In this document: positions 17,452 to 27,802 of the stretch, piece after piece
Layout of the letters: the number at the start of each line of letters is the position of its first letter
How positions within the stretch are numbered: the first letter of the stretch is position 1
Source of the DNA: Bacillus weihaiensis
GTDB lineage: Bacteria; Bacillota; Bacilli; Bacillales; Bacillaceae
DNA: 64,000 nucleotides
NCBI RefSeq assembly: GCF_001889165.1
Contig: NZ_CP016020.1
Coordinates: 1,338,501-1,402,500 of the forward strand
Direction of reading: 5' to 3'
Made by a program: the position numbers and the translations under genes
The notes under the pieces: model-generated
Told to the model about the DNA's origin: nothing
What the model saw: the letters and a program-made list of their open reading frames with translations, nothing else
The model's database searches: none

Positions 17452-18313
17452 AGGTAATTTTTTGTACAAGTTTAATAGGAGTTCCGTCTTCTGTTTGAGT
17501 AAGAACGAGCATATGAGAATGGTTATTTGCTAGAAGAATTAAAGGCATGGTGCTTCCTATTGGAGAGAGTACCTTGCCTTCTTTTGTTTTAATACCTAAG
17601 AAATAATGCTTATAAAGTCCTTCCCATAAACTCCCTACTACTTCTTTAGTTTGGGCTTTTGTTAACTGAAGGAGTGAATGTGAATTGTATTTTGCTAGCT
17701 CTGATAAAGGAAGAGCGAAGTAGTCTTGGCTATCAATTTGAAAATAGTCAATTAACTCAGTCCAACTATATTCAAGATGCTGTTCGGTCACTTTGTTTAA
17801 GATTTTCTCCCATTCCTCTTCTTCCTCGGTTTGAGAGGACTTAAAGGAAAATAGGTTTGTGAACTCAGAGTCGATTATATAAAGCTGATCACTAGTCATA
17901 TATTGGGTGCTTCTTATTTCATCCTTTAAATGAATTTCTCCATAGTGGAGACTAATCGCCTCATAATGTGCACTATCTTCTCCACTTATTTTTTTGTATT
18001 GAGCTATTTTTTGGCTCTGATCTTCCCACTCAGACAATGTTTCAATTAACTTTCCATTTGAAAACAATAGAGAAATATCTTGTCTTAAATATACTTCCTT
18101 ATCTGTCTGGGAATGTACGTCCCACTCCATAAGATACTCGTCATCATCTTCGTTACCAACTAACTCAAGTGATGTAGAAGCTTTCGTAAACGTAATTGAG
18201 TCATCAATTGGGAAGTAAATAATACTTTCACGTACTGGGTTGAAAGTGAAATATGAGAATAAGGCAGAAGTGAAAAATGCTAAAAAAACTAGGTATATCC
18301 ATTTCTTTTTCAA
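17441..18313 (-). CDS. Uncharacterised exported/membrane-anchored protein
   Basis: A 290-residue protein with an uncleaved-looking N-terminal signal anchor (residues 4-22). A mixed acidic extracytoplasmic domain follows (EEEEEWEKILNKV at mid-protein), with no recognised motif. It is transcribed against gluP and the two stop regions overlap by 11 bp, so they share no separate terminator. I do not recognise the family. Conservation next to gluP in relatives would suggest an envelope role. Confidence 0.6.
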   Translation of the reverse strand: MKKKWIYLVFLAFFTSALFSYFTFNPVRESIIYFPIDDSITFTKASTSLELVGNEDDDEYLMEWDVHSQTDKEVYLRQDISLLFSNGKLIETLSEWEDQSQKIAQYKKISGEDSAHYEAISLHYGEIHLKDEIRSTQYMTSDQLYIIDSEFTNLFSFKSSQTEEEEEWEKILNKVTEQHLEYSWTELIDYFQIDSQDYFALPLSELAKYNSHSLLQLTKAQTKEVVGSLWEGLYKHYFLGIKTKEGKVLSPIGSTMPLILLANNHSHMLVLTQTEDGTPIKLVQKITFNQ

Positions 18314-18474
18314 AATGTATCATCTCCGAAATAGGACAGGTTGATAAAGTTTATGTGATGAAAATAGTAAATATGCTAAGTGAGACAAGTTTGTTAAAAG
18401 CTCTTTTCTTAAAACTTGCTGTTGTTTTGTAAATTTAAAAGAATATAGACATCATTCGCACCTAAAGCCGAGGG

Positions 18475-18580
18475 TAGTAAGAAAGAAAGGAGCTCCTCTC
18501 CCTTTACAGACAGAAGGGGGAAAATCCGGCACTTAGGTTTTATAGGAAAGCATCAATCTATGCGAAAACAGCCTTGTTAA
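18475..18580 (+). repeat. Dispersed repeat, copy shared with 37885-37985
   Basis: AAGAAAGGA..GC.CCTCT..TACAGA.AGAA..GGCACTTA..AAAGC..CAATCTAT is shared with 37885-37985. The end GCGAAAACAGCC resembles the GTTGCTAATCA-family repeats. It fills most of the gap before spoVAF; no gene is seen in it. Confidence 0.5.
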
Positions 18581-18653
18581 AATATACAGGTATGTTTTAC
18601 CAGTGTTTCGGTTAGTATGGGTAATACAATGTGAGACGAAATGGAGTAAAGTA

Positions 18654-20117
18654 ATGAAAATTGAGAGAGATAAAAAATTAGTTTCTAAAGTTTTTGATGA
18701 GAATATCTCCTATTTAAAGGAACGCCTCGGTGTAGATAAAAGTTTTGATGTCGTTCATTTAGACGTTGAATATGCCAAACGAAATATGTCTTTATTTATG
18801 GTTGATGGGTTTGTTAAAGATGATATTTTACATTACTTAATGAAATATTTATCTGAATTATCTCCAGAACAACTTGAAGAGAATACGTTAGAGAAATTGT
18901 TGAAAACGTATATCCCTTATGTCGAAATTGAAAAGACGGATGATTTAGATGTAGTCGTTCAAACAGTTTTAGCAGGTCCTACAGCGCTCGTTATTGAAGG
19001 TGTAGAAGAAGTTATACTAATAGACGCCAGAACATATCCAGTTAGAGGTCCTCAAGAGCCTGATATGGAAAGAGTAGTAAGGGGCTCACGAGATGGATAT
19101 GTGGAGACGATCGTCTTTAATACAGCTTTGACAAGAAGGCGAGTGAGGGACCGTTCTTTGCGAATGGAATACCTTCAGGTTGGAAGAAGATCGAAAACAG
19201 ATGTGGTTGTTTGCTATTTAGAGGATATTGCAGACCTAGATCATGTGAAAGAACTGAAGGAGTCTTTAGAAGCAATTGATACGGATGGTCTATCGATGGG
19301 TGAGAAGACAATTGAAGAATTTATATCTGGTCGTCATTTTAATCCATATCCAACTGTGAGATATACAGAAAGACCTGATACAGCAGCAGCACATTTATTT
19401 GAGGGGCATGTCATCGTGTTTGTAGATGGATCACCAAGTGCACTTATTACTCCTACAACATTTTGGCATCATTTACAACATGCGGAGGAGTACAGAAATA
19501 AGCCAATTGTCGGTGCGTATTTACGAATGGTAAGATTTATAGCTGTATGGGCATCTATTTTCATCTTGCCTTTATGGTTTTTACTTGCCCAAAACCCGAG
19601 CCTATTGCCTGAGGGCTATGAGTTTATTGGAATTGAGGACCACGGACAGGTACCCTTGTTACTTCAGTTCTTATTAATTGAATTAGGAATTGATGTACTG
19701 AGGATGGCTGCTATTCATACACCTTCTTCACTTGCAACAGCCTTAGGATTAGTGGCGGCTTTAATGGTCGGACAAGTAGCTGTAGAAGTAGGACTACTCA
19801 CAAACGAAGTCATTCTCTATTTAGCGATTGCAGCGATTGGAACATTTGCTACTCCTAGCTATGAGTTAGGTCTCGCTAATAGAATATACCGAATTGTGTT
19901 GTTGTTATTCACAGCTTGGTTAGGACCTATTGGATTTATAGCTGGTTTTACAGGCTGGATTATTATGCTAGCGCGTATGAAGTCATTTAATGTACCTTAT
20001 CTTTACCCATTCATACCTTTCGATTACCGAGCGATGAGGGATGTATTGTTTCGTTCTCCAATGCCTTTAAAAAACCGGAGGCCGACATTTTTACATCCTC
20101 AAGACCCTGATCGCTAA
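18654..20117 (+). CDS. spoVAF: Spore germination protein SpoVAF (GerA family)
   Basis: A GerA-type spore protein of 487 residues from ATG 18654 (SD GGAG). It has an N-terminal soluble domain (1-290) with VEEVILIDARTYPVRGPQEPD and VRGSRDGYVETIVFNTALTRRR, as in GerA proteins, then five or more membrane helices. The C-terminal FRSPMPLKNRRPTFLHPQDPDR tail is distinctive for SpoVAF rather than GerAA/GerKA. It acts in the spore inner membrane during germination. In B. subtilis spoVAF belongs to the spoVA operon; here it stands alone with its own terminator. Confidence 0.88.
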   Translation: MKIERDKKLVSKVFDENISYLKERLGVDKSFDVVHLDVEYAKRNMSLFMVDGFVKDDILHYLMKYLSELSPEQLEENTLEKLLKTYIPYVEIEKTDDLDVVVQTVLAGPTALVIEGVEEVILIDARTYPVRGPQEPDMERVVRGSRDGYVETIVFNTALTRRRVRDRSLRMEYLQVGRRSKTDVVVCYLEDIADLDHVKELKESLEAIDTDGLSMGEKTIEEFISGRHFNPYPTVRYTERPDTAAAHLFEGHVIVFVDGSPSALITPTTFWHHLQHAEEYRNKPIVGAYLRMVRFIAVWASIFILPLWFLLAQNPSLLPEGYEFIGIEDHGQVPLLLQFLLIELGIDVLRMAAIHTPSSLATALGLVAALMVGQVAVEVGLLTNEVILYLAIAAIGTFATPSYELGLANRIYRIVLLLFTAWLGPIGFIAGFTGWIIMLARMKSFNVPYLYPFIPFDYRAMRDVLFRSPMPLKNRRPTFLHPQDPDR

Positions 20118-20165
20118 TGATATAAAGGTTTCAAGTCCTAACGAAATCTTGTAGTTTGAATAAAT

Positions 20166-20208
20166 AGAAACGGTAGCAAGTATTTCCTTGCTACCGTTTC
20201 TATTTCCT
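20166..20208 (+). terminator. spoVAF terminator
   Basis: Perfect 15-bp stem AGAAACGGTAGCAAG/CTTGCTACCGTTTCT with a 6-nt loop, then a T-rich tail. Confidence 0.9.
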
Positions 20209-20411
20209 TTTATGGAACTAAGCTTCGTGAGAGTGTCTAATGTTAATTTTTTAACTTCGTAAATTGTAGTGTAAAGGCAAGAGATACCTACTTAAAATAG
20301 GGAAGCCTTTTGATCAATCGCAGGCATAAGTTTTTCTTGAGTAGAGTAGGTTCTTTGTCTTTATCAAAGAGAATGCCTGTAACTTAACAACCATGCTTAT
20401 TAACCCTATAT

Positions 20412-21842
20412 TTAAGCGGCATTCTCTAAGGAGATGCTTTTATTTTTATACGTATATATTTGATAGATAAACCATCCTAACACAGCTAAAAAGATAATAG
20501 ACCCATAGATCATGGATAACTCATAGGAAAGATGGAATCCCTCAGGAGCATAGAAAATGTATGAGCTAGTAACTGCAGTCATAAACAAAGCAGGTATACT
20601 ACAAATCCAATGGAATTTCGCATGTTGTAATAAATACATTGCTGCAGTCCATAACATAACAGTGGCAACTACTTGATTTGTCCATCCTACATACCGCCAT
20701 AAAAACGAATAATCCATCTGAGTGAGCAAGTAAGTTGGAATGATAACAGGTATTGTCATGAAAGCTGTCTTAAATCGATAGTTTGTTTTTCCGTAGCGAC
20801 CAAGTAACTCAACTAACATCATTCTTGACGAACGTAACGCTGTATCGCCTGTAGTAATTGGGAGAATAATAACCCCTAAAACGGCGAGAATACCACCAAA
20901 TTGTCCGAGAGTTGTTTTACTGATTTCATTTACTACTCCTGCTGCTCCACCTTCAGCAAGTGCACCTTGTAATCCTTCCGTTCCACCAAAGAAAGTCATA
21001 CCGGCTGCGGCCCAAATTAATGCGATAATTCCTTCAGCAATCATAGCACCAAAGAAAACTTTTCGACCTTCGCTTTCCTTTTTTAGTGTTCTAGCTAAAA
21101 TAGGGCTCTGAGTACTATGAAAGCCAGAAATAGCACCACATGAAATAGTGACCATAAGAAGAGGCCAGAGTGGGAGTTCTTTCGGATGTAAATTTTCCAA
21201 AGTGATGTTAGGGATTGAATAATCCATAAAGAAAAGGGCAAAGCCAATAGAAACAGCCATAATTATTAAGATTAATCCGAATATTGGGTAAATCCTTCCG
21301 ATTAGTTTGTTTATTGGAAGGACAGCCGCTAAAACGAAATATACAAAAATGAATAAAAGTGAAGCAGTATAGCTAAGTGGTGTGAGCTGCTCAACTAACT
21401 GCGCAGGTCCTGCAGTAAAAGCCGCAGCAACAAGAATCATAAGAATGAGTGAAATCAAATTAATAATGCTTTTAACGTGTTTGCCTAAATATCGACCTAC
21501 TAAGCTGGGGTATTGTTCCCCACCATGTTTAACCGATAGCATGCCAGAAAAATAATCATGTACAGCTCCAGCAAATAAACAGCCGATTACTATCCATATA
21601 AAAGCGACTGGTCCATATAAAGCACCGAGTATTGCACCGAAGATGGGTCCTAAACCTGCTATATTTAATAACTGTATAAGCGTGGCTTTAACCCAGTTCA
21701 TTGGCATATAGTCCAAGCCATCATTTTTTGTATAAGCTGGTGTTGCTCTATGGTCATCGATTCCGAAGATTTTTTCAACGACTTTTGAATAAATAAAGTA
21801 TCCTCCTATTAAAATCAAAATCGATACGATGAATGTAATCAT
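20412..21842 (-). CDS. CstA-family transporter (carbon starvation protein)
   Basis: A 476-residue polytopic membrane protein of the short CstA type. Family motifs are GLGPIFGAILGALYGP, HDYFSGMLSVKHGGEQYPSLVG, CGAISGFHSTQSPILARTL and GDTALRSSRM. CstA proteins import peptides or pyruvate during carbon limitation; the substrate here is not decided by sequence. The SD AGGAGGAGT precedes the ATG. No other gene is evident in the 21843-22140 upstream gap. Confidence 0.9.
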   Translation of the reverse strand: MITFIVSILILIGGYFIYSKVVEKIFGIDDHRATPAYTKNDGLDYMPMNWVKATLIQLLNIAGLGPIFGAILGALYGPVAFIWIVIGCLFAGAVHDYFSGMLSVKHGGEQYPSLVGRYLGKHVKSIINLISLILMILVAAAFTAGPAQLVEQLTPLSYTASLLFIFVYFVLAAVLPINKLIGRIYPIFGLILIIMAVSIGFALFFMDYSIPNITLENLHPKELPLWPLLMVTISCGAISGFHSTQSPILARTLKKESEGRKVFFGAMIAEGIIALIWAAAGMTFFGGTEGLQGALAEGGAAGVVNEISKTTLGQFGGILAVLGVIILPITTGDTALRSSRMMLVELLGRYGKTNYRFKTAFMTIPVIIPTYLLTQMDYSFLWRYVGWTNQVVATVMLWTAAMYLLQHAKFHWICSIPALFMTAVTSSYIFYAPEGFHLSYELSMIYGSIIFLAVLGWFIYQIYTYKNKSISLENAA

Positions 21843-22191
21843 CCTTACTCCTCCTAAAAGTATCCTATTAATAAAATTAATCCCATTTTAAACCTGTAGG
21901 TAACAAAACACAATATCTTTTTCAGAAAAAATAAATTATTCAGATAAAAGTTTTTTATACCAGCTATCTCTAAGAAGTCAAAGAAGATTCATCATGTAAT
22001 AGAGTAAGCTGTATGGAGTTATGAGTAATAAACAGTAAAATGATCATTTACTTAAAAAACAAATAATGCTAAAAGATCTTATTCAAAAATAAGAATCTCG
22101 TAAGATTATCTTACCTTTGGAGATAGTGACGGTGAAAAGGAATATGAACGATATATTGGCTTTAAAAATACGTAAAATTTTAAACGTTTTC

Positions 22192-22219
22192 TTGACGCTT
22201 TTTTCTTTTGCTTTATACT
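22192..22219 (+). promoter_or_regulatory. Sigma-A promoter of yqgQ-glcK
   Basis: TTGACG, a 16-bp spacer and TATACT. The palindromic AAACGTTT just upstream resembles the core of a CcpA cre site but is incomplete. Confidence 0.65.
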
Positions 22220-22291
22220 TTAATGTAGTGTGTAAATCTCATTCCTAAGTATAAGTGAAGATTTTTAAATGAATAGGTTACAGGTGATCTC

Positions 22292-22495
22292 ATGAAAACA
22301 GTGTACGATGTACAACAATTATTAAAAAAATACGGTATCTTTATTTATATTGGAGACCGAATTGCAGATTTAGAATTAATGGAAGAAGAAGTTAGACAAT
22401 TGTTTGAATCACAGCTCATTGAACCGAAGGATTATCAAATGGCGATCCTCATTTTAAGACAAACAGTACAAACTCTTAAAAAAAGTGATAGCTGA
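22292..22495 (+). CDS. yqgQ: DUF910 protein YqgQ
   Basis: A 67-residue three-helix protein, MKTVYDVQQLLKKYGIFIYI at the start and KDYQMAILILRQ near the end, typical of YqgQ/DUF910. Proposed to bind nucleic acid on structural grounds in the family; the function is unproven. It precedes glucokinase as in B. subtilis. The SD is AGGTGAT. Confidence 0.9.
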   Translation: MKTVYDVQQLLKKYGIFIYIGDRIADLELMEEEVRQLFESQLIEPKDYQMAILILRQTVQTLKKSDS

Positions 22496-22719
22496 ACCAA
22501 TACTTTTTAAATGCAGATGCAGATGCAGATGAATACGTTGATCTTATTGTGAGTCATTGGATATAAAGACCAATAAAGTGGGTGGACTAACATCAATAAA
22601 GATATGTTAGCTGCACTTAAGGTTGATAAGTGACTAATTTGCAAATACTGGCATGTGTGTAGCAATGACAATGTAACCGATTACTAAATTTATATATAAT
22701 AGAAGAAAAAGGTGATTGT

Positions 22720-23685
22720 ATGAATGAACAATGGTTAGTTGGTGTTGATTTAGGTGGTACAACAATAAAAATGGCATTCATTAATTTTTATGGTGAAATT
22801 GTTGAAAAGTGGGAAATTCCTACAGATAAAACGGGGAAAAACATAACAACAGATATTGCTAAAGCGATTGACACAAAGCTTGAAATGCTAGGATATCCTA
22901 AATCGAAGCTGTCTGGAATTGGTATGGGTGCACCTGGACCTGTTAATTTAGACGAAGGTTTAATTTACGAAACCGTTAATTTAGGGTGGAAAAACTATCC
23001 GTTAAGAGATCATCTTGAAATGGAAACTGGTTTACCCGCTGTGATTGATAATGATGCTAATCTCGCTGCCCTAGGTGAAATGTGGAAGGGTGCAGGAGAC
23101 GGTTCAAAAGATATTATCTGTGTCACACTTGGTACTGGTGTTGGTGGTGGGCTTATCTCAAATGGTGAAGTCATTCATGGTGTAAATGGTGCAGGTGGAG
23201 AAATTGGCCATATTACGGTAGTTCCTGATGGAGGAGCTCCTTGTAACTGTGGAAAAACAGGCTGTATAGAAACTATTGCATCTGCCACTGGTATCGTTCG
23301 GATTGCAAAAGAAAGACTAGAAGGCTCAGAACAAAAGACTTATTTACACACGATTTTAGAAGAAAAAGGAGAAATAACATCTAAAGACGTTTTTGAAGCG
23401 GTTCATAAGGGTGATGAGGTAGCTGAGGGAATTATTGAATTTGTAACAGCTAATCTAGGTTTAATGCTCGCTAATGTAGCTAATGGCTTAAATCCAGAAA
23501 GAATTGTTATCGGTGGAGGGGTGTCGAAAGCGGGAGATATACTTATTTCAAGAGTTGAAAAATATTTTAAACAATTTGCTTTCCCTAGAGTTAGAGACGC
23601 AGCTACGATTACCACTGCAACTTTAGGAAACGATGCTGGTGTCATTGGAGGAGCATGGTTAGCTAAAACTAAGCTTAATAAGTAA
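22720..23685 (+). CDS. glcK: Glucokinase, ROK family
   Basis: Phosphorylates glucose with ATP in the cytoplasm. The N-terminal ATP loop [23 protein letters not shown] with the catalytic Asp, GTGVGGGLI and the ROK zinc motif [10 protein letters not shown] (about residues 175-184) are all present. Length is 321 residues. ATG 22720 has the SD AAAGGTGAT. The 224-bp gap from yqgQ holds no recognisable gene. It is probably co-transcribed with yqgQ. Confidence 0.96.
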   Translation: MNEQWLVGVDLGGTTIKMAFINFYGEIVEKWEIPTDKTGKNITTDIAKAIDTKLEMLGYPKSKLSGIGMGAPGPVNLDEGLIYETVNLGWKNYPLRDHLEMETGLPAVIDNDANLAALGEMWKGAGDGSKDIICVTLGTGVGGGLISNGEVIHGVNGAGGEIGHITVVPDGGAPCNCGKTGCIETIASATGIVRIAKERLEGSEQKTYLHTILEEKGEITSKDVFEAVHKGDEVAEGIIEFVTANLGLMLANVANGLNPERIVIGGGVSKAGDILISRVEKYFKQFAFPRVRDAATITTATLGNDAGVIGGAWLAKTKLNK

Positions 23686-23693
23686 GAGTGCGT

Positions 23694-23740
23694 GAATAAG
23701 GCTTTCGCCAGGAATAGATGGCGAAAGCCTTATTCCTATT
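23694..23740 (+). terminator. glcK terminator
   Basis: Perfect 17-bp stem GAATAAGGCTTTCGCCA (23694-23710) with its complement at 23719-23735, and a modest T tail. Confidence 0.85.
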
Positions 23741-23814
23741 TTATAGGGAGTAAAAGAGATTAATGAATGGATACTAAGAAGATCATTATTTAAATCATTT
23801 TTCATAATTGCTTT

Positions 23815-23862
23815 TTACCTTTTTTTGCGTCTTAACAGCCTTTAGGCTCTTCGTATTCAATT
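23815..23862 (-). repeat. Fragment of the degraded mobile-gene relic (copy D)
   Basis: On the minus strand, ATTGAAT.C..AGAGCCT..AGGCT and AAGACGCAAAAA match the left end of the copy at 44355-44400. Nothing else is recognisable in the 23741-24175 gap. Confidence 0.4.
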
Positions 23863-24175
23863 TATAAAATGAATTCAATTAGCTTTAATTAGTAAAAAGG
23901 TAGTAGGATTTAAAACCTGAATAATATCCTGAATATTTTTACTTTATATCAATTGAAACTTTTTTGCGTTTCATACGTCTAATAATTGGGTAGAAAGAAT
24001 AAGCTAAACATTATAATTCTAGCATGCTATTGTAAGGGGAATATTAAAAATGATTGATTTTTTGTAAAAGAAGTATTAAGATATGATTTAGTTGTTTAAA
24101 ACCTAGCCTAATAAATGGAAATTATTAGAGAGATATAAAAACGCAGTTATCCTAAGGGATGAGGAGGTAAAAATC

Positions 24176-26083
24176 TTGCGTAAAAAAACATTTTCAAAAA
24201 TATCCTTTTTACTTTTAGCAACAATATTTCTATGGATTAAAACGTATATAGTCTATAAAACTAGTTTTGACATTAAAATTGAAAACTTAACACAAGAGTT
24301 CATCTTATTTATTAATCCATTAAGCTTCTTACTTTTAATTTTTGGGGTCGGTCTATTCTTTAACGAAAAAAATCGAAACCGTTATATTTTTGGAGCGAGT
24401 ATCTTTGTGACAGGCTTATTATTAGCCAATATGGTATTTTATCGCTTCTTTAATGATTTCTTAACAATTCCGGTTTTATTTCAGACAAGCAATATGGGGG
24501 ATTTAGGAAGTAGTATAACTAGCTTATTCTTACCAAGTGACCTTCTAATGTTTGTTGATTTAGCAATACTTTTCTGGTTACTAAAAAAACCATCATTCCG
24601 ATCTACAACTCTTACTCTAACAAGAAAAGAAAAATCAGCGTATTTCCTATTAGTAGTTGCGGTCTTTTTCTTTAATCTTGGTTTAGCTGAAACTGAGCGC
24701 CCACAGCTGTTAACACGTTCATTTGACCGTGAAATGTTAGTGAAGAATATTAGTGTATATAACTTTCATATTTATGATGCTGTTCTTCAATCTAAAACGT
24801 CTGCTCAACGTGCGTTAGCTGACAGTGATAACTTAACTGAGATTGAAAACTATGTAAATGCAAACAGGAAAGCCCCTAAGGACGATTTGAAAGGTATCGC
24901 AGAAGGTCGAAATGTCATCTTACTATCACTTGAATCTCTTCAAAACTTTGTCATTAATGAAGAGCTAAATGGACAAGAAATAACGCCTTATTTAAATGAT
25001 TTACTAGATGAAAGTTATTATTTTGAGAACTTCTACCATCAAACAGGTCAAGGTAAAACGTCTGATTCTGAATTTCTAGTTGATAACTCACTCTATCCAT
25101 TAGGTCGAGGTGCGGTTTTCTTTACAAATAGTAATAATGAATACAATGCTACACCTGAAGTATTAAAGGATTATGGATATTATAGCGCCATTTTCCATGC
25201 GAACAACAAAAGCTTCTGGAATCGTGATTTAATGTACAATTCATTTGGCTATGATCGCTTTTATGAAGTAAACGATTATGAAGTAAACGAAGAAAATTCA
25301 GTTGGTTGGGGATTAAAAGATATTGAGTTCTTTGAACAGTCTGTTCAACATATGAAGAACATGCCTCAACCATTCTATACTAGAATGATTACTCTTACGA
25401 ATCATTTCCCGTTTGAATTATCGGAAGAAGATAAGCTGATTGATGAATTTGATTCAAATAGTAAAACATTGAATCAATACATCCCAACTGTACGTTATAT
25501 GGATGAAGCTGTTAAACGATTCTTTGAAGAATTAAAGAAAACAGATATCTATGAAAACTCTATTATCATTATGTACGGTGATCACTATGGTATATCAGAA
25601 AATCATAACGTGGCAATGAGTAAATTCCTTGGAAGAGAAGTAACACCATTTGAGGTTGTTCAGCTACAACGAGTACCTTTCATTGTTCATATCCCAGGAG
25701 TTACGGATAAAGACCCGCAAACATTCTCGAAAGTAGCTGGACAAATTGATATTCGTCCTACGGTTATGAGCTTACTAGGTATTGACTCGAGCGAACAAAT
25801 TCAATTTGGTACAGATGTGTTTTCTGATGACAAACTTTCATTTACTGTGTTAAGAGATGGAAGCTTCATTACAGAAAATAATGTTTATACTCGTGGTATT
25901 TGCTATGATAAAGCAACAGGACAAGAAACAGACCAAGCAATTTGTGAACCTTACATGGAAAAGGCAAAGCAAGAGTTAAGTTACTCAGATGAAATTATTT
26001 ATGGTGATTTACTTCGCTTCTACGGAGAAGATGCTGAAACAGAAATGACAGCAACAGAAGAAGCGGAAGAAACGAAAAAATAA
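24176..26083 (+). CDS. yqgS: Lipoteichoic acid synthase family protein YqgS
   Basis: An LtaS-type enzyme that polymerises glycerolphosphate on the outer face of the membrane. Five N-terminal membrane helices (to about residue 175) precede the extracellular sulfatase-fold domain. The nucleophile Thr is at about residue 295 in [13 protein letters not shown]. Metal ligands are seen in [11 protein letters not shown] and YGDHYGIS. The start is TTG 24176, with the SD GAGGAGGT. It is 635 residues with an acidic tail. B. subtilis YqgS is a secondary LTA synthase paralog. Confidence 0.92.
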   Translation: MRKKTFSKISFLLLATIFLWIKTYIVYKTSFDIKIENLTQEFILFINPLSFLLLIFGVGLFFNEKNRNRYIFGASIFVTGLLLANMVFYRFFNDFLTIPVLFQTSNMGDLGSSITSLFLPSDLLMFVDLAILFWLLKKPSFRSTTLTLTRKEKSAYFLLVVAVFFFNLGLAETERPQLLTRSFDREMLVKNISVYNFHIYDAVLQSKTSAQRALADSDNLTEIENYVNANRKAPKDDLKGIAEGRNVILLSLESLQNFVINEELNGQEITPYLNDLLDESYYFENFYHQTGQGKTSDSEFLVDNSLYPLGRGAVFFTNSNNEYNATPEVLKDYGYYSAIFHANNKSFWNRDLMYNSFGYDRFYEVNDYEVNEENSVGWGLKDIEFFEQSVQHMKNMPQPFYTRMITLTNHFPFELSEEDKLIDEFDSNSKTLNQYIPTVRYMDEAVKRFFEELKKTDIYENSIIIMYGDHYGISENHNVAMSKFLGREVTPFEVVQLQRVPFIVHIPGVTDKDPQTFSKVAGQIDIRPTVMSLLGIDSSEQIQFGTDVFSDDKLSFTVLRDGSFITENNVYTRGICYDKATGQETDQAICEPYMEKAKQELSYSDEIIYGDLLRFYGEDAETEMTATEEAEETKK

Positions 26084-26096
26084 TTAGCTAATTAGG

Positions 26097-26154
26097 CTGA
26101 CTCAAGTAAGAAACACCTGTCGCTCAGGATTTCTTATGATGAGTCAGTTTTTTT
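26097..26154 (+). terminator. yqgS terminator
   Basis: CTGACTCA (26097-26104) pairs with TGAGTCAG (26140-26147), inner AAGAAA/TTTCTT, then T7. Confidence 0.85.
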
Positions 26155-26342
26155 AGTGAGTCTAGAAATGAGGTTTCCCTGTCATACGGTATGTGTTTTC
26201 TCTTCCCTTTAAGTACGAGTGACCAAAGCTACGCTACGTGTATTCAAAAACACAGCTTAGAAAATCAATATCAGGATAATGAACAACAAATTTGCTTTTC
26301 CTTCATAGGCTATACTAAATAGGCTTTTGGAGGTTAAGGATT

Positions 26343-27425
26343 ATGGAAATAAAATTAATGAAAAGTATGACACTATCTGAACTTTCAACAAGAACAAATC
26401 TTGATGAACAAATCATATTAGACTCTAATCCTAATCTGACATTATCTTTCATTCGAGAAGAGCAACACTTATATCTACCAGATAACTGTGTATTAGATTG
26501 GAGAGGGTGTTCAATAATTGAACCTCTTCAAAAGGAAACAGAAATAATGAAAAAAGTATATGACTCTCAATCATTGTATAAGGAAATAACTAAATTGAAA
26601 GAGAGATATCCCTTTATTCAAACAGAAATTATTGGGTATAGTGTATTAAATAAACCGATTATAGAGATAAGAATTGGAAATGGTGCGAAAAAAATCCATA
26701 TGAATGGCTCCTTTCATGCGAATGAATGGATTACGACAAGTATTATGATGTATTGGTTACATCATTTTTTAAAAGGAATAGTGAATGATGACATATTTCA
26801 AGACGCTTCTCTCGTTCAGATGTACAAAGAGACAACACTTTCATTTGTACCCATGGTTAATCCTGACGGAGTAGATTTGGTGTTAAATGGATTGCCTAAT
26901 CAAGTAGAGTATGAGGCCCCGCTTCTACAAATGAATAATTTAAGTATTGATTTTAAGGACTGGAAGGCAAATATTCGTGGAATTGACCTGAATAATCAAT
27001 ATCCTGTTAAATGGGAAATCGAGAAGGCTCGCAAGCTCCCTAAAGCACCTGCACCAAGAGATTATCCAGGAGATCACCCTTTAAGTGAACCAGAGGCGAT
27101 TTCATTAGCGGAACTCGTAAAAGCACGTAATTTTGACCGTGTCCTTGCTTTTCATACCCAAGGAGAAGAAATTTATTGGGGTTATGAAAGGAAAGAACCT
27201 AAGGAAGCCGAGCTGATTGTTAAAGAGTTTGAAAAGTTGAGCGGGTATAAAGCTGTAAGGTATATTGACAGTCATGCTGGTTTTAGAGATTGGTTTGTCC
27301 ATGACTTTAAAAAAGCCGGCTTTACAATTGAACTTGGAAATGGTGTCAACCCATTACCATTTGAACAATTTGAGGAAATTTATGAAAAAAGTAAAGGTAT
27401 TTTCTTCGCATCCCTTTATATGTGA
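26343..27425 (+). CDS. yqgT: Peptidase M14, gamma-D-glutamyl-L-diamino acid endopeptidase-like
   Basis: A zinc carboxypeptidase-type enzyme acting on peptidoglycan peptides. An N-terminal LysM-like segment (residues 1-48, MTLSELSTRTNLDEQIILDSNP) precedes the M14 domain. Zinc ligands lie in GSFHANEW (HxxE) and LAFHTQGEE, the substrate Arg in NIRGIDLNNQYP, and the catalytic Glu in FTIELGNGVNP. No signal peptide is visible, as in YqgT. The SD is GGAGG. Cytoplasmic or spore-related recycling is possible. Confidence 0.9.
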   Translation: MEIKLMKSMTLSELSTRTNLDEQIILDSNPNLTLSFIREEQHLYLPDNCVLDWRGCSIIEPLQKETEIMKKVYDSQSLYKEITKLKERYPFIQTEIIGYSVLNKPIIEIRIGNGAKKIHMNGSFHANEWITTSIMMYWLHHFLKGIVNDDIFQDASLVQMYKETTLSFVPMVNPDGVDLVLNGLPNQVEYEAPLLQMNNLSIDFKDWKANIRGIDLNNQYPVKWEIEKARKLPKAPAPRDYPGDHPLSEPEAISLAELVKARNFDRVLAFHTQGEEIYWGYERKEPKEAELIVKEFEKLSGYKAVRYIDSHAGFRDWFVHDFKKAGFTIELGNGVNPLPFEQFEEIYEKSKGIFFASLYM

Positions 27426-27527
27426 TTATTTGTAAAAAAACAGAGAACTCTTAATAATGGATTTCTTGTAAAGATGGCGCTTCACAAAAGGGCTTCTATG
27501 ATAGAATATGACGTGAAAAAGGTATAG

Positions 27528-27560
27528 AGCCTCATGTGGCTGAAAAGCCAATGAGGCTTA
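27528..27560 (+). terminator. Hairpin after yqgT
   Basis: AGCCTCATGTGGCT and AGCCAATGAGGCT pair around a GAAA loop with one bulge. The T tract is weak. Confidence 0.6.
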
Positions 27561-27563
27561 TTC

Positions 27564-27644
27564 AAGGATAAAAAGGATCTAATTTTATCCAAGGATAACA
27601 AGGATCTAATTTTATCCAAGGATAAAAAGGATCTATTTTTTTCC
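27564..27644. repeat. Three tandem 27-bp hairpin-forming repeats
   Basis: Copies at 27564, 27591 and 27618 start AAGGATAA[AC]AAGGATCTA and end in TTTTATCC (TTTTTTCC in copy 3). In copy 1 GGATAAAA pairs with TTTTATCC, so the array can form a row of hairpins upstream of yqgU. Confidence 0.8.
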
Positions 27645-27802
27645 TAAGGGAAAGTGAATGTATTTCTCTATGGGTGTAGGTAACTTGTTGCACGAAAATA
27701 GACAAATTCTCTCAAATACATTCTAGTATGATGAAACCTTTTTCGAACGTATACGTATAAGTATTGAGTAGAAAAAAGATAGATAATTAGCAAGGGGTGT
27801 AA

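Noticed and set aside
20412-21842. Assignment as full-length CstA peptide transporter
   Set aside because: At 476 residues it is the short family form, so the specific substrate and gene symbol were left open.
27564-27644. Possible CRISPR array
   Set aside because: The 27-bp units are directly abutting with no spacers and no cas genes nearby.
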